Source of the DNA: Prorocentrum cordatum
Taxonomy: Eukaryota > Sar > Dinophyceae > Prorocentrales > Prorocentraceae
Assembly (NCBI GenBank): GCA_963575745.1
Contig: CAUYUJ010004570.1
Location: 241,764-305,763 of the forward strand
Direction of reading: 5' to 3'
DNA length: 64,000 bases
Part shown: positions 51,140-61,551 of the stretch, in pieces
How positions within the stretch are numbered: position 1 is the first letter of the stretch
Layout of the letters: each line of letters begins with the position of its first letter
Made by a program: the position numbers and the translations under genes
The notes under the pieces: model-generated
What the model was told of the DNA's origin: nothing
What the model saw: the letters and a program-made list of their open reading frames with translations, nothing else
The model's database searches: none

Positions 51140-53064
51140 AATTATTCACTGCGTGGAGCTCCCCATATGTGCATCTACTCGCATGGACCTGTCCGCCGTG
51201 AATGTCTAGGCGCAAGAGCTGTCGAATATTAACGGGCTTCAGTTGTGACGGTCTGGACATCAATCTAACTGCGAATGAATTGGGGTGTGAATGAGCCTCA
51301 GTAGTACGAGCGCGTCTCTGTGCATGAGCCTGGGGCCTCCTGGGGCCTCCTGAAACCGACTGGGGCTTCCTGGGGTCTCCAGGAGCCTCTTGGGACCTCC
51401 TGGGACCTCCTAGGAAGGTTTCGTGCCCCAGGGGAGGCGCAATCTATAGCAACAGACGTACATAAAACATTGCGGATTAGAGCCACAGGAGAAGGGCAAT
51501 CTATAGGAACACGCGTAAAACACCAAGGACTCGTGCCCCAGGAGAGGCCCAATACATAGGAACATGAGTAAAACATTTAGGATTGTGTACACAGGAGAAG
51601 GACCATCTATAGAAACATACGTAGAACATCAAAGAATCGTGCTCCAGGTGAGGCCCAATCGATAGGAGCATACGTAAAACACATGGGATTGGAGCCACTC
51701 CTGTTGCCTTCTGAGGCCTCCTGCTCCTGGGGCCTCTCGGGGCCTCCTGTTGCCTTCCGAGGCCTCCTGGCGCTTCCTGTTGCCTCCTGGGGCCTCCTGT
51801 GGTTTCCTGAGGCCTTCTGGAGCTTCCTGGGGCCTCCTGGAGCCTCTTGGGACATCCTGTAGCCTCTTGAGTCTTTCTGTGGCCTCCTGATGCCTCCTGG
51901 GACCTCATGTGGTCTCCTGGAGCCTCCTGGAGCCTGTTGGAGCCTCCTGTGGCATCCTGAGAAGAATCTGCGCCCACGAGCCTGGCCACCAAAACTAGCA
52001 AACCGATCGAGACATCCTCAAAATCTGGCCCACCTGGGGGGTGAAAATGAGCGCCCCGCTCGAGACATCCTCCAAATCTGCTCCGAAAGCGAAGGATGTT
52101 GGGCACAGAAACAGGCAAACCGCCTGAGACATCCCCACAAAATGGCCGCGAACGAGCCCGTGCAACCACCCCTGGCGGCTCCCCTTAGGGGTGCTGAAAT
52201 GAGCGCCTCGCTCGAGACATCCTCCAAATCTGCTCCGAAAGCGAAGGATGTTGGGCACAGAAACAGCAAACCGCCTGAGACATCCCCACAAAATGGCCGC
52301 GAACGAGCCCGTGCAACCACCCCTGGCGGCTCCCCTTAGGGGTGCTGAAATGAGCGCCTCGCTCGAGACATCCTCCAAATCTGCTCCGAAAGCGAAGGAT
52401 GTTGGGCACAGAAACAGGCAAACCGCCTGAGACATCCCCACAAAATGGCCGCGAACGAGCCCGTGCAACCACCCCTGGCGGCTCCCCTTAGGGGTGCTGA
52501 AATGAGCGCCTCGCTCGAGACATCCTCCAAATCTGCTCCGAAAGCGAAGGATGTTGGGCACAGAAACAGGCAAACCGCCTGAGACATCCCCACAAAATGG
52601 CCGCGAACGAGCCCGTGCAACCACCCCTGGCGGCTCCCCTTAGGGGTGCTGAAATGAGCGCCTCGCTCGAGACATCCTCCAAATCTGCTCCGAAAGCGAA
52701 GGATGTTGGGCACAGAAACAGGCAAACCGCCTGAGACATCCCCACAAAATGGCCGCGAACGAGCCCGTGCAACCACCCCTGGCGGCTCCCCTTAGGGGTG
52801 CTGAGTATGAGTAAGTCTGTGTATGAGTAAGTCTGTGTATGTGTACGTCTGGGTATGACTAATACTGTGTATGAGTAAGTCTGTGTATGAGTAAGTCTGT
52901 ATATGAGTATGTCTGAGTGTGAGTAAGTCTGAGTATGAGTAGGTCTGAGTATGAGTAAGTCTGAGTATGAGTAAGTCTGTGTATGAGCAAGTCTGAGTAT
53001 GTCCGACAGGAGGGGAGGAGAAAAGAGGAGGAGGAAGGAGGAGGAGTAGGAGGCGTCCAAGTAA
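51140..53064. repeat. 1.92-kb tandem duplication, copy 2
   Basis: 1925 bp, same layout as copy 1. The 152-bp array is at 52035-52800 and one unit lacks a single base (151 bp), which breaks the frames. The final 16-bp array begins at 52802. The last shared word, GGCGTCCAAGTA, ends at 53064. Confidence 0.95.
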
Positions 53065-53130
53065 TAACAAGAACCCCATCTTAGGATATGGGGAATAACA
53101 AGAACCCCTATCTTAGGATATGGGGAATAA
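53065..53130. repeat. 31-bp tandem, two units
   Basis: ATAACAAGAACCCC plus ATCTTAGGATATGGGG repeated twice with one extra T. Confidence 0.9.
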
Positions 53131-53204
53131 ACCGAGCCTCCACCACACAAAAACGCAAACATGCAACTTTCGGAAGTCCGTGCGGATGTCTTGGGTCCGC
53201 AAGG

Positions 53205-53305
53205 CACACACACACAACACACACACACACTCACACGCACGCACGCACGCACGCACGCTTTCATGCACACACACATGCACACACACACACACACACGCAC
53301 GCGCA
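53205..53305. repeat. AC and GCAC microsatellite
   Basis: ACACAC runs with a central block of GCAC tetramers (53236-53262). Confidence 0.9.
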
Positions 53306-53389
53306 AGTTTGGGCGGTGGGCGCTTCGCGCGCAGCGTCGAGGCGGAAAAACATCTGCAGCGGCTGGGGCTCCGCGTGCGCAGGGCTCAG

Positions 53390-54645
53390 ACATGCGGACG
53401 GTCCCACTGGGGGCTTCGGTGGAGCCCCCTATGGGACCACGAACGCTGCACTGCGCGGGTGAAAATGCCAAATTACATTTCCTGGACGCATACAGACGGT
53501 GGCACTGGGGCCTTGGGTGGAGCCCCCTATGGGGCCACGAAACGCTGCGATGGGAAGGTGAAACTGCCAAATTGGGCTTCCGGGACGCATGCGGAGGGTA
53601 GCACTGGCACCTTCGGTGGAGCTCCCTATGGGGCCACGAAACGCTGTACTGGGTGTGCGGGACGCATGCGGACGGTAGCTGTGGGACCTTCGGTGGGGAC
53701 GCATGCGAACGCTAGCACTGGGACCTTCGGCGGGGCTCCCTGCGGGGCCACGAAGCGCTGTATTGGGCGTGGGGGATGCATGCGGACGGTAGCACTGGGA
53801 CCTTCGGTGGGGCTCCCTATGGGGCCACGAAACGCTATACTGGGTGCTGGGGACGCATGCGGACGGTAGCACTGGGACCTTCGGTGGGGCTCCCTATGGG
53901 AACACGAAACGCTGTACTGGGTGGGGGGGACGCATGCGGATGGTAGCATTGGGACCTTCGGTGGGGCTCCCCATGGGGCCACGAAACGCTGTACTGGGTG
54001 GAGGGGACGCATGCGGACGGTAGCACTGGGACCTTCGGTGGGGCTCCCTATGGGAACACGAAACGCTGTATATGGTGGGGGGGACGCATGCGGATGGTAG
54101 CACTGGGACCTTAGGTGAGGCTCCCTATGGGGCCACGAAACGCTGTAGTGGGTGGGGGGGACGCATGCGGACGGTAGATCTGGGACGCTCCCTATGAAAC
54201 GGTACGGTACGGCACTGGGACCTTCGGTTGGGCTCCCCATGGGGCCACGAAACGCTGTACTGGGTGGAGGGTACGCATGCGGACGGTAGCACTAGGACCT
54301 TCGGTGGGGCTCCCTATGGGGCCACGAAACGCTGTACTGGGTGGGGGGGACGCATGCGGACGGTAGCACTGGGACCTTCGGTGGGGCTCCCTATGGGAAC
54401 ACGAAACGCTGTACTGGGTGGGGGGGACGCATGCGGATGGCAGCATTGGGACCTTCGGTGATGCTCCCTATGGGGCCACGAAACGCTGTAGTGGGTGGGG
54501 GGACGCATGCGGACTGTATCACTGGGACCTTCGGTGGGGCCCCCTATGGGGCCACGACACGCTGTACTGGGTGCTTGGGACGCATGCGGACGGTAGCACT
54601 GGGACCTTCGCTGGGGCTCCATGTGGGGCCACGAAACGTGTGAGG
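53390..54645 (+). repeat. 77-100 bp satellite, forward array
   Basis: Sixteen or so units of about 77 bp: ACGCATGCGGACGGTAGCAC, TGGGACCTTCGGTGGGGCTC, CCTATGGGGCCACGAAACGC, TGTACTGGGTGGGGGG. The first three units (53390-53640) are longer (about 100 bp) and include GTGAAAATGCCAAATT. That longer form matches the inverted array at 55350-56215. Confidence 0.95.
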
Positions 54646-54659
54646 GGTATGCTGAGACG

Positions 54660-55060
<401 letters not shown>

Positions 55061-55115
55061 TGGAAGAGGGAGAAGGGGGAGGAGGAGGAGAGGAGAGGAG
55101 AGGAGAGGAGAACGC

Positions 55116-55221
55116 GGGGCGGCGTCTCTTCAAAACGAGGACCCACCACCACAGGATGGTTGGGAAATATGTCCCAACCATCCTGTGGTGCTGGGTCCTC
55201 GTTTTGAAGAAACGTCGCCCC
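55116..55221. repeat. 106-bp hairpin at the centre of an inverted array
   Basis: Arms 55116-55165 and 55172-55221 (50 bp each) are inverse complements with three mismatches; the loop is AATATG. GGA repeats lie on its left (55072-55110) and CCT repeats on its right (55228-55335), continuing the symmetry. Confidence 0.95.
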
Positions 55222-55227
55222 ACGTGC

Positions 55228-55335
55228 CTCTCCTCATCCTCCTCCTCCTCCTCCTCCTCCTCCTCCTCCTCCTCCTCCCTCCTCTCCTCCTCCTCTCCTC
55301 CTCCTCCTCCTCCTCCCCCTCCTCCTCCCATCCCT
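55228..55335. repeat. CCT microsatellite right of the hairpin
   Basis: CCT triplets with a few TCT and CCC changes, complementary to the GGA tract left of the hairpin. Confidence 0.95.
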
Positions 55336-55349
55336 CCTCCTTCTTCCAT

Positions 55350-56215
55350 GCGCTTCACCCATCCAGCACAGCGTTTCGTGGCCCAATGGTGAGCCCCACC
55401 GAAACCCCCAGTGGGACCGCCCGCTGGCGTCCCCCACACCCGATTTGGCAATGTCACCCACCCAGCACAGCGCTTCGTGGCCCCATGGGGAGCCCCACCG
55501 AAACCCCCAGTGGGACCGCCCGCAGGCGCCCCCCACGCCCAGTTTGGCATTTTCACCCACCCAGTACAGCGCTTCGTGGCCCCATAGGGAGCCCAACCGA
55601 AACCCCCAGTGGGACCGCCCGCATGCGTCCCCCACACCCAATTTGGCATTGTCACCCACCCAGTACAGCGCTTCGTGGCCCCATAGGGAGCCCCACAAAG
55701 CCCCCAGTGGGACCGTCCGCATGCGTCCCCCACACCCGATTTGGCATTGTCACCCACCAGATACAGCGCTCCGTGGCCCCATAGGGAGCCCCACCGAAGC
55801 CCCCGATGGGATCGCCCGCGTGCGTCCACCATGCCCAATTGTGCATTTTCACCCGCCCAGTACAGCGGTTCGTGGCCCCATAAGGAGCTCCCCCGAGGCG
55901 CCCAGTGGGACCGCCCGCATGCGTCCCCCACAGGGAGCTCCACCGAAGCCTCCAGTGGGACCGCCCGCATGCGTCCCCCACACCCGATTTGGCAATTTCA
56001 CCGACGCAGTACAGCGCTTCGTGGCCCCATAGGGAGCCCCACCAGTGGGACCGTCCGCATGCGTCCCCCACACCCAATTTGGCATTGTCACCCAGCCAGT
56101 ACAGCGTTTCGTGGCCTCATCGGGAGCTTCACCGACGGCCCCAGTGCGACCGCCCGCATGCGTTCCCCCCCCCGCCCAGCGCAGCGCTTCGTGGCCCCAT
56201 AGGGAGCTTCACCGA
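55350..56215 (-). repeat. 99-bp satellite, inverted array
   Basis: About eight to nine units of about 99 bp that are the inverse complement of the long unit form at 53390-53640: CGCTTCGTGGCCCCATAGGG, AGCCCCACCGAAACCCCCAG, TGGGACCGCCCGCATGCGTC, CCCCACACCCAATTTGGCA, TTGTCACCCACCCAGTACAG. A few units are shortened (55900-55960, 56035-56050). Confidence 0.95.
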
Positions 56216-56800
56216 AGAAGATCTTCACAATTGCGGTACCCTGAACTTCATATGGTTGGGTCCTTCGCCTGGACAATTTTGAATACCCCTCTGTAGAGGG
56301 ACATACCCGACTTAAAACTACATCCATGCTGCAAGGGCCTCATGGACCATGGAATATCGAATTTGACAGCTTACTTTTCCAGCCTTCCATTGCTCGCGCC
56401 ATCCAGAGCGTCTCCATGGTAATTTCCATCGCTCCTTTGGGTGCGCGGCCATCCCATCTGCGTTCGGTCGCGTAATCATCGCGGCCCGGTTGGCACCAAA
56501 ACCCCAAAGAAAAATCTGGATGCAGGCGGTGATCCGTGATCCTGGTCACCGCCGGAAGCCTCGCAGAGTTTCTCGCGCGCGTTGTATTCCTGGTGGCCAA
56601 AAGTCTTCGCTCCACCGAACGCCTCACTTGTAAGGTGCCGCATAGCGTCCCTCCGCCCATTTGGGGACACCTCTCGCCTCAAACATTCCATGGCCCCGCG
56701 GATGGCTGGCTGGTCTGATTGGCGTCAGCAGCTGGTGCAGAACAACTTTTCGAATCACGCGGCTAAGAATTCAGCGTTTGTACATGTTTCGTGACTTCAA
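56216..56800 (-). CDS. Unique DNA with one possible minus-strand ORF
   Basis: Non-repetitive. A 71-codon minus frame at 56476-56691 (MECLRREVSPNGRRDAMRHL, SEAFGGAKTFGHQEYNARE, FFFGVLVPTGPR) is protein-like but has no recognised family and is too short to support. An overlapping 106-codon frame at 56340-56660 competes with it. Confidence 0.2.
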
Positions 56801-56804
56801 GGAT

Positions 56805-57480
56805 TTCACGACGAGCTCAATGGGAGTCGCGGAGGAGTCCTCTAGGAGAGCCTCTTGGGGCGTCGTGGGTTTGGAAATCCTTGGCGCTCTCGTCGGCGGT
56901 CTTGGGGGCCTCTGGGAGGTCTCTTGGCGCTCTCTTGGGGGCTGGTGGAGGCTTCTTGGGGCGTCTGGCGGCTCTCGCGGGCTTTCTTGGAGATCTCTTA
57001 CCTGTGTCGAAAGCGTCCCGAGGCATCTTGAAATCCTTCTGGGGCGTTCTTGGAAGCCCAGGAAGTACCAGAGGTTTGTCGCAGATGCCTGGGTGCGATT
57101 AGATGTTCTCTGAGGCCGCCTTGATGGATGTCCGGCACCTCTCGGGAGCGATTTCGGGCCCCCGTTGAGGGCGCATTGGGCTTCGTGGGGCCCCTTGCGC
57201 GCTTTGTTGGGGCGTCGTCGGGCCTCTTTGCGCCGATCTGGGGGCCTCGGCGGACCATCGGAGGCGAAAAGGCAACAAGGTCCAAATCACTGAGCCCCTA
57301 TGGGCGTGTAACTAAATGTTGTTGGCTTGTCGGTGTTTTCCTAGAGACTTGGGGTCCTTTAAGGCTGTCTTGAGAGTGGCATCTTGGGGTTTCGTGGGGC
57401 CTCTTGGGCGCCTTTTGGGAGCATTGGGCCGTCTGGAGACCCCCTCATTGAGCGTCTTGAGAACATCTGACGCTGTCTAA
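56805..57480 (+). repeat. GGCC-AAGA minisatellite block
   Basis: CTCTTGGGGC and CGTCTTGGGGG words at 10-20 bp, degenerate, with an AT-richer stretch at 57260-57340 (AAATCACTGAGCCCC, ACTAAATGTTG). Confidence 0.75.
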
Positions 57481-58190
57481 GGTTCTAGCGGCGTATCAGC
57501 TGACGTGCTTGGCGCGAACGTAAAGAATCAGACATATGGCAAGTTTCACGGCTTGGACCGAAACACTTGAGCCAAAATGGCTACGAAGGAGTTCTCTTAA
57601 GGCATTTTTGGAGGCTCTTGGCTCTTCTTGAAGCATCGCGGCGGGGTCCTCGTGGGGTCCGTTGTTGGGCCCCTTGGGGGCTGTTCTGGGGCCTTCTGGA
57701 GCGTCGTGGGGGCCTCTTGGGGTCCTCTTCAGGCCTCGCGGAAGCCTCTCGGGACAATTTTGGGGCCTCGTGGAGCCTCTTGGGACGAAGGCTCGAATTT
57801 TCGGTTCCTGTTCCCCATCGTGAGCACTTCTTGGGGCCGTCTTTGGGCACTCTTGGGCCGTCTTGGGCGCCCCTGCGCGCTGTTGGACCGGCCGGGGGCT
57901 CTCCTGGGGGCCTCGTGGCCTGTCTTGGGGCGGTCTTGTGGGCTTTTTGGGCCGTCTGCGATTGTCAGGAACTCGACAAATGGAGGACCGCCAAAACATT
58001 GAAAAGCACAAGAGGAATCAACGATTTGTGGCTCCCTGGGCACTCGTCTGGGCCCTCGGGCGCACACTGAAGCCTTCCCGAGGCCGTCCTGGCGCAGCCT
58101 GAAGCCTTCGGGGGCCGTTCATGAGACATCTTCGGCGCTCTCGGGGTGTGCTGGGCCGATTCGGTCGACAGTCGTATCCTCAAATTTTTG
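57481..58190 (+). repeat. GGCC-AAGA minisatellite block with two AT-rich islands
   Basis: Islands at about 57515-57600 and 57955-58045 interrupt the TTGGGGCC repeats. The first contains the spliced-leader match described separately. The second (GGACCGCCAAAACATTG, AATCAACGATTTGTGG) aligns loosely with the part of the first that flanks the leader. Confidence 0.8.
57564..57587 (-). other. Relict dinoflagellate spliced-leader sequence
   Basis: CTTGAGCCAAAATGGCTACG at 57566-57585 is the exact inverse complement of the last 20 nucleotides of the 22-nt dinoflagellate spliced leader; the next base differs and the last fits the degenerate first position (21 of 22). In minus sense the leader is followed by TGTTTCGG, not by a GT splice donor, so this is not a spliced-leader RNA gene. 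It is better seen as a leader carried back into the genome with a reverse-transcribed mRNA. Confidence 0.8.
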
Positions 58191-58619
58191 GGCTACCTGT
58201 GGGCCACCATGGAGGCCACGAAGGCGCTCGTGTGGCTCCTGTCCCCCCACGAGACGCCGCGACCGTGGTTCTGGGCCCGCCCCCGGCCTACTCGTGGGCG
58301 CCTCGTAGGCCGTCTTGGGACAATAATGGGGGCCTCTGGGGTCGTCGTCAGCGCCGCGAAAACCAAAAAAATGGATATGCCAAAAATTTACGTTTTCGCA
58401 GAGGGGAAATCAATGATTTTGGGCGGTTGGGGCCCTGCGGGAGCGTCTTGGCGGCGTGTGCGGCTCTCTGAGAGGCATCTCGGGCGTCTTGGGGCCATCT
58501 GTCGGCGACCGCTGGCCGTCCTGGGGCTGCCCAGGCCTCCTCCCGAACGGCCCCGGCGAGCCGTGGACCCCATGCCCCGTCTAGTCGCCGGCCCCCGAGG
58601 CCCCCACCCTGTACCCCGC

Positions 58620-58620
<1 letters not shown>
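58191..58620 (+). repeat. GGCC-AAGA minisatellite block with AT-rich island
   Basis: Degenerate repeat with an island at about 58350-58430 (GCGAAAACCAAAAAAATGG, AAAATTTACGTTTTCGC, AATCAATGATTTTGGG), the best preserved island of the family. Confidence 0.75.

Positions 58621-58621
<1 letters not shown>

Positions 58622-58687
<66 letters not shown>
58622..58687. repeat. (AT)n microsatellite
   Basis: 32 AT units, flanked by GTGTAT and GTATACT. Confidence 0.98.
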
Positions 58688-58690
<3 letters not shown>

Positions 58691-58890
58691 ACTAGACTGC
58701 AGTGGCGCTTCGCGCCATGCACCTTGGTCCTTGAAGTTTGGTATGCAGGCGGACGAGCAGGAAGGTCAAGCCGACAATTGAGCGATTACCTCCTTGTTGC
58801 CTTTTCTGGCATCGCCGCTATAATAATGTTATTGCGAAGGCCTTACGGCCGGTGCCGCCGACCCTGGAGGGCGACCCATGCGTTCTCTAA
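58688..58890. other. Unique spacer, no gene
   Basis: 200 bp of unique DNA between the AT repeat and the next minisatellite block. Confidence 0.5.
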
Positions 58891-59420
58891 TGTGGCGGGG
58901 GGGGCCTCTTGGGGCTTCCTGGGGGCCTCTTGGGGGTCTCGTGGTGGCCTCTTGAGGGCATCTTGGGGTTTCCTGGGAGCCTCTGTCGCCGAGGGCTCGT
59001 CGGGCCCCCCGTCTGGGCACCCTGTTGGAGCCGTTTGGGGAGCCTCTAGAGCCATCTTGGAGGCATCTTGGGCGGTCTTGAGGCTCTCTTGGGTCATTTT
59101 GGGGCTCTCTTGAGGCCTTTTGGGCTATTTTGGGGCAATCTTGGGGGCATGTGGGGCCGTCTTGGAGCGTCGGCAAGTTGAAACGGCGAGAACGCCAAAA
59201 TCTGTCAAAAACTTTAAGGAAATAATTGATTTTTCCCTCTTCGTGCCCTCTTGGGAGTGCTCTTGGAGACTTCTTGGAGCGTCTTGGCAATCTCTTGGGC
59301 CGTCTGGAGGCTACTTTGGCGTCTTCGACCAATGGTTCGGCGATTCGGGGCCCTCTGGAGCCGTCTTGGAAGCCTCTTGGGGCACTCTTGGCCAGTCTGG
59401 GCGCTTTTCTAAGTCCCGGG
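58891..59420 (+). repeat. GGCC-AAGA minisatellite block with AT-rich island
   Basis: CTCTTGGGGC-type repeats. An island at 59165-59245 (GTTGAAACGGCGAGAACGCC, AAAATCTGTCAAAAAC, AATAATTGATTTTTCCC) has the same order of landmarks as the one at 58350. Confidence 0.8.
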
Positions 59421-59594
59421 ACATCCCGGGGGGGATGCGTATCTGCCCCCCGGGACCCCCCCCCCCACCCCACCCACCCCACCCCACCCGGCGGGGAAGG
59501 GATCAAATCAAAGGGAAGGGGCTTCCCTTCGACTCAGCTACGACGTTGCTCGATTTCGCTTTGGTTTCGCTTTGGCTGGCGCGCCTGAGGGGAG

Positions 59595-59595
<1 letters not shown>
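59421..59595. other. Unique spacer with C and CCCA runs
   Basis: Contains a C-rich run (59450-59500) and no gene. Confidence 0.5.
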
Positions 59596-59597
<2 letters not shown>

Positions 59598-59685
<88 letters not shown>

Positions 59686-59694
59686 TTCACGACG
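59598..59694. repeat. (GAC)n microsatellite
   Basis: About 30 GAC/ACG triplets with two GGC changes and a GTTCAC end. Confidence 0.95.
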
Positions 59695-59832
59695 AACGGA
59701 AAAGCATCTTCCACACACCGACAGGGTCGGCGGATGACGAGAAGCGTCTTCGAGGAACGAGAAGCGAGCTGGACGTTTTGGCTGAATCCTCCTCACATCC
59801 GTAAGAGATCTCTTAACTATAGGGGGTGGCGG

Positions 59833-59894
59833 ATTGCACGGGGAACGGGCTTAGAGGATTCCTCGGGATGTCGATTTCGCGTGAGACATCCTCC
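59833..59894 (+). repeat. 60-bp sequence shared with 61552-61612, ends in the core motif
   Basis: GGGGAACGGGCTTAG, GGATTCCTCGGGATGTCG and ATTTCGCGTGAGACATCCTC are found in this order here and at 61552-61612 with one or two differences. This ties the 197-bp repeats to the motif array at 61.6-62.8 kb. Confidence 0.9.
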
Positions 59895-59904
59895 GGCCGG
59901 CGCC

Positions 59905-60520
59905 GGAAAATTGAATTCCGAGGCGGTGCCGAAAAAAGGCCACTCCAAGACACATTTTTCTTTCGAAAATATTGATTTTCTGCTCCCGGCGCCCGGGAAC
60001 CCCTTCCGGGCCGCTTCTGGCACCCGGGCCGGCGCTCGAGCCAAACGCCCGGGCCAGCACCCGGGCCAGCGCCCGGGCCGGTTCCGGCGCCGGCCGGCGC
60101 CGGAAAATTGAATTCCGAGGCGGTGCCGAAAAAAGGCCACTCCAAGACATATTTTTCTTTCGAAAATATTGATTTTCTGCTCCCGGCGCCCGGGAACCCC
60201 TTCCGGGCCGCTTCCGGCACCCGGGCCGGCGCTCGAGCCGAACGCCTGGGCCAGCACCCGGGCCAGCGCCCGGGCCGGTTCCGGCGCCGGCCGGCGCCGG
60301 AAAATTGAATTCCGAGGCGGTGCGGAAAAAAGGCCACTCCAAGACATATTTTTCTTTCGAAAATATTGATTTTCTGCTCCCGGCGCCCTGGAACCCCTTC
60401 CGGGCCGATTCCGGCACCCAGGCCGGCGCTCGAACCGAACGCCCGGGCCGGCACCTGGGCTGGCGGCCGAGCCGGATCCAGCGCTGGCGTCGGCTCTGGC
60501 CGTCGCCGGAAAAATTGAAT
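59905..60520 (+). repeat. 197-bp tandem repeat, three units
   Basis: Units start with GGAAAATTGAATTCCGAGG at 59905, 60102 and 60299, with a partial fourth at 60508. Each has an AT-rich half (TTTTTCTTTCGAAAATATTG) and a GC-rich half made of CCCGGGCC and GCGCCGGCC palindromes. The third unit is more diverged and about 12 bp longer. Frames of more than 200 codons across it are artefacts. Confidence 0.95.
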
Positions 60521-60787
60521 TCCGAGGCCGCGCTAACAAAACTCATCCAAACAGATTTTTCGAAAGTGCATCATTTCTGCTCCCGGCGCTCGGAGGCTTC
60601 TGCGTCTCAAGGAGAGGTGGAGCAGACATTAAAGGAGGTAAAAGCAAGCACACGAACGCTATGGACGCGCGATGCGCTGCCACAAGCCAGCTTCCCGCAA
60701 GATCGGTCCAGAGTGGGAGGGGACGGAGCTGGGCGGGTGATGGACCACCAGAGCACTGCTCCAGCCTTCCCTCAGCCCTGGGTCTGC
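60521..60787. other. Unique spacer, no gene
   Basis: Unique DNA, partly resembling the end of the 197-bp unit (TTTTTCGAAAGTGC). No ORF worth reporting. Confidence 0.5.
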
Positions 60788-61195
60788 TGACCACACAGGA
60801 GCACGGCAGACCACACAGGAGCGCGGCAAACCACAAAGGAGCAAGGCAGACCCCAAATGAGCACGGCAGTCCACACGTTCGCACGGCAGACCGCACAGGA
60901 GCACGGCAGACCGCACATGAGCACGGCAGACCAAGAAGGAGCACGGCAGACCACACAGGAGCACGGCAGACCACACAGGAGCACGGCAGACCACACAGGA
61001 CACGGCAGACCCCACGGGAGCACGGCAGACCACACAGGAGCACGGCAAACCACACAAGAGCACGGCAGACCATACAGGAGCACGCCAGACCACACAGGAG
61101 CACGGCAGACCACACGTTCGCACGGCAAACTCCACAGGAGCACGGCAGACCCCAAAGGAGCACGGCAGACCACAGGAGCACGGCAGACCGTCTTC
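60788..61195 (+). repeat. 20-bp array, core AGGAGCACGGCAGA
   Basis: About 21 tandem copies of GGAGCACGGCAGACCACACA. Two copies with the same change (ACGTTCGCACGGCA, at about 60870 and 61110) suggest a larger duplicated unit. Because 20 is not a multiple of three, Cys-Gly-Leu-Pro frames up to 260 codons are open over it. Confidence 0.95.
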
Positions 61196-61435
61196 GAGGC
61201 CTCTTGGGCCGTCTTGGGGCCCTCTTGGAGCCATCTTAGCCGTCTTGGAGGCCATCTTGGCCGTCTTGGAAGACATCTTGGGCGTCTTGGAGGCCTCTTG
61301 CGCCGTGTTAGGGCCCTCTTGGGACCGTCTTGGGGACTTCTTGGGCCGTTTCGGGGCCATCTTGAAGGCCTCTTGGGCGATCTTAAAGCGATCTTGGGGG
61401 CCTCTTGGGCCGTCTTGGGCCGTCGGAACGCGGCA
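61196..61435 (+). repeat. GGCC-AAGA minisatellite block
   Basis: CTCTTGGGCCGTCTTGG-type repeat joined directly to the last 20-bp unit. Confidence 0.85.
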
Positions 61436-61551
61436 GGCCATCATTTAGTCTGTTCTGTTGCGTTTATGGGTTTCTCTGACGTTCTCGCCAATACGGTCTC
61501 TGACGCACGTGGTGGATAAAAAACGGCGCTTCCCGTTCTTGTCCGGTCAGG

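Noticed and set aside
50118-52800. Repeated 146-codon minus-strand ORF (MVARARSRPFCGDVSGG) as a gene family
   Set aside because: The 152-bp unit is not a multiple of three, all frames cycle, and one unit with a 1-bp deletion behaves the same. This is a satellite, not a gene.
57564-57587. A functional spliced-leader RNA gene
   Set aside because: No GT donor follows the leader and no Sm-type site is visible downstream; the surroundings are minisatellite.
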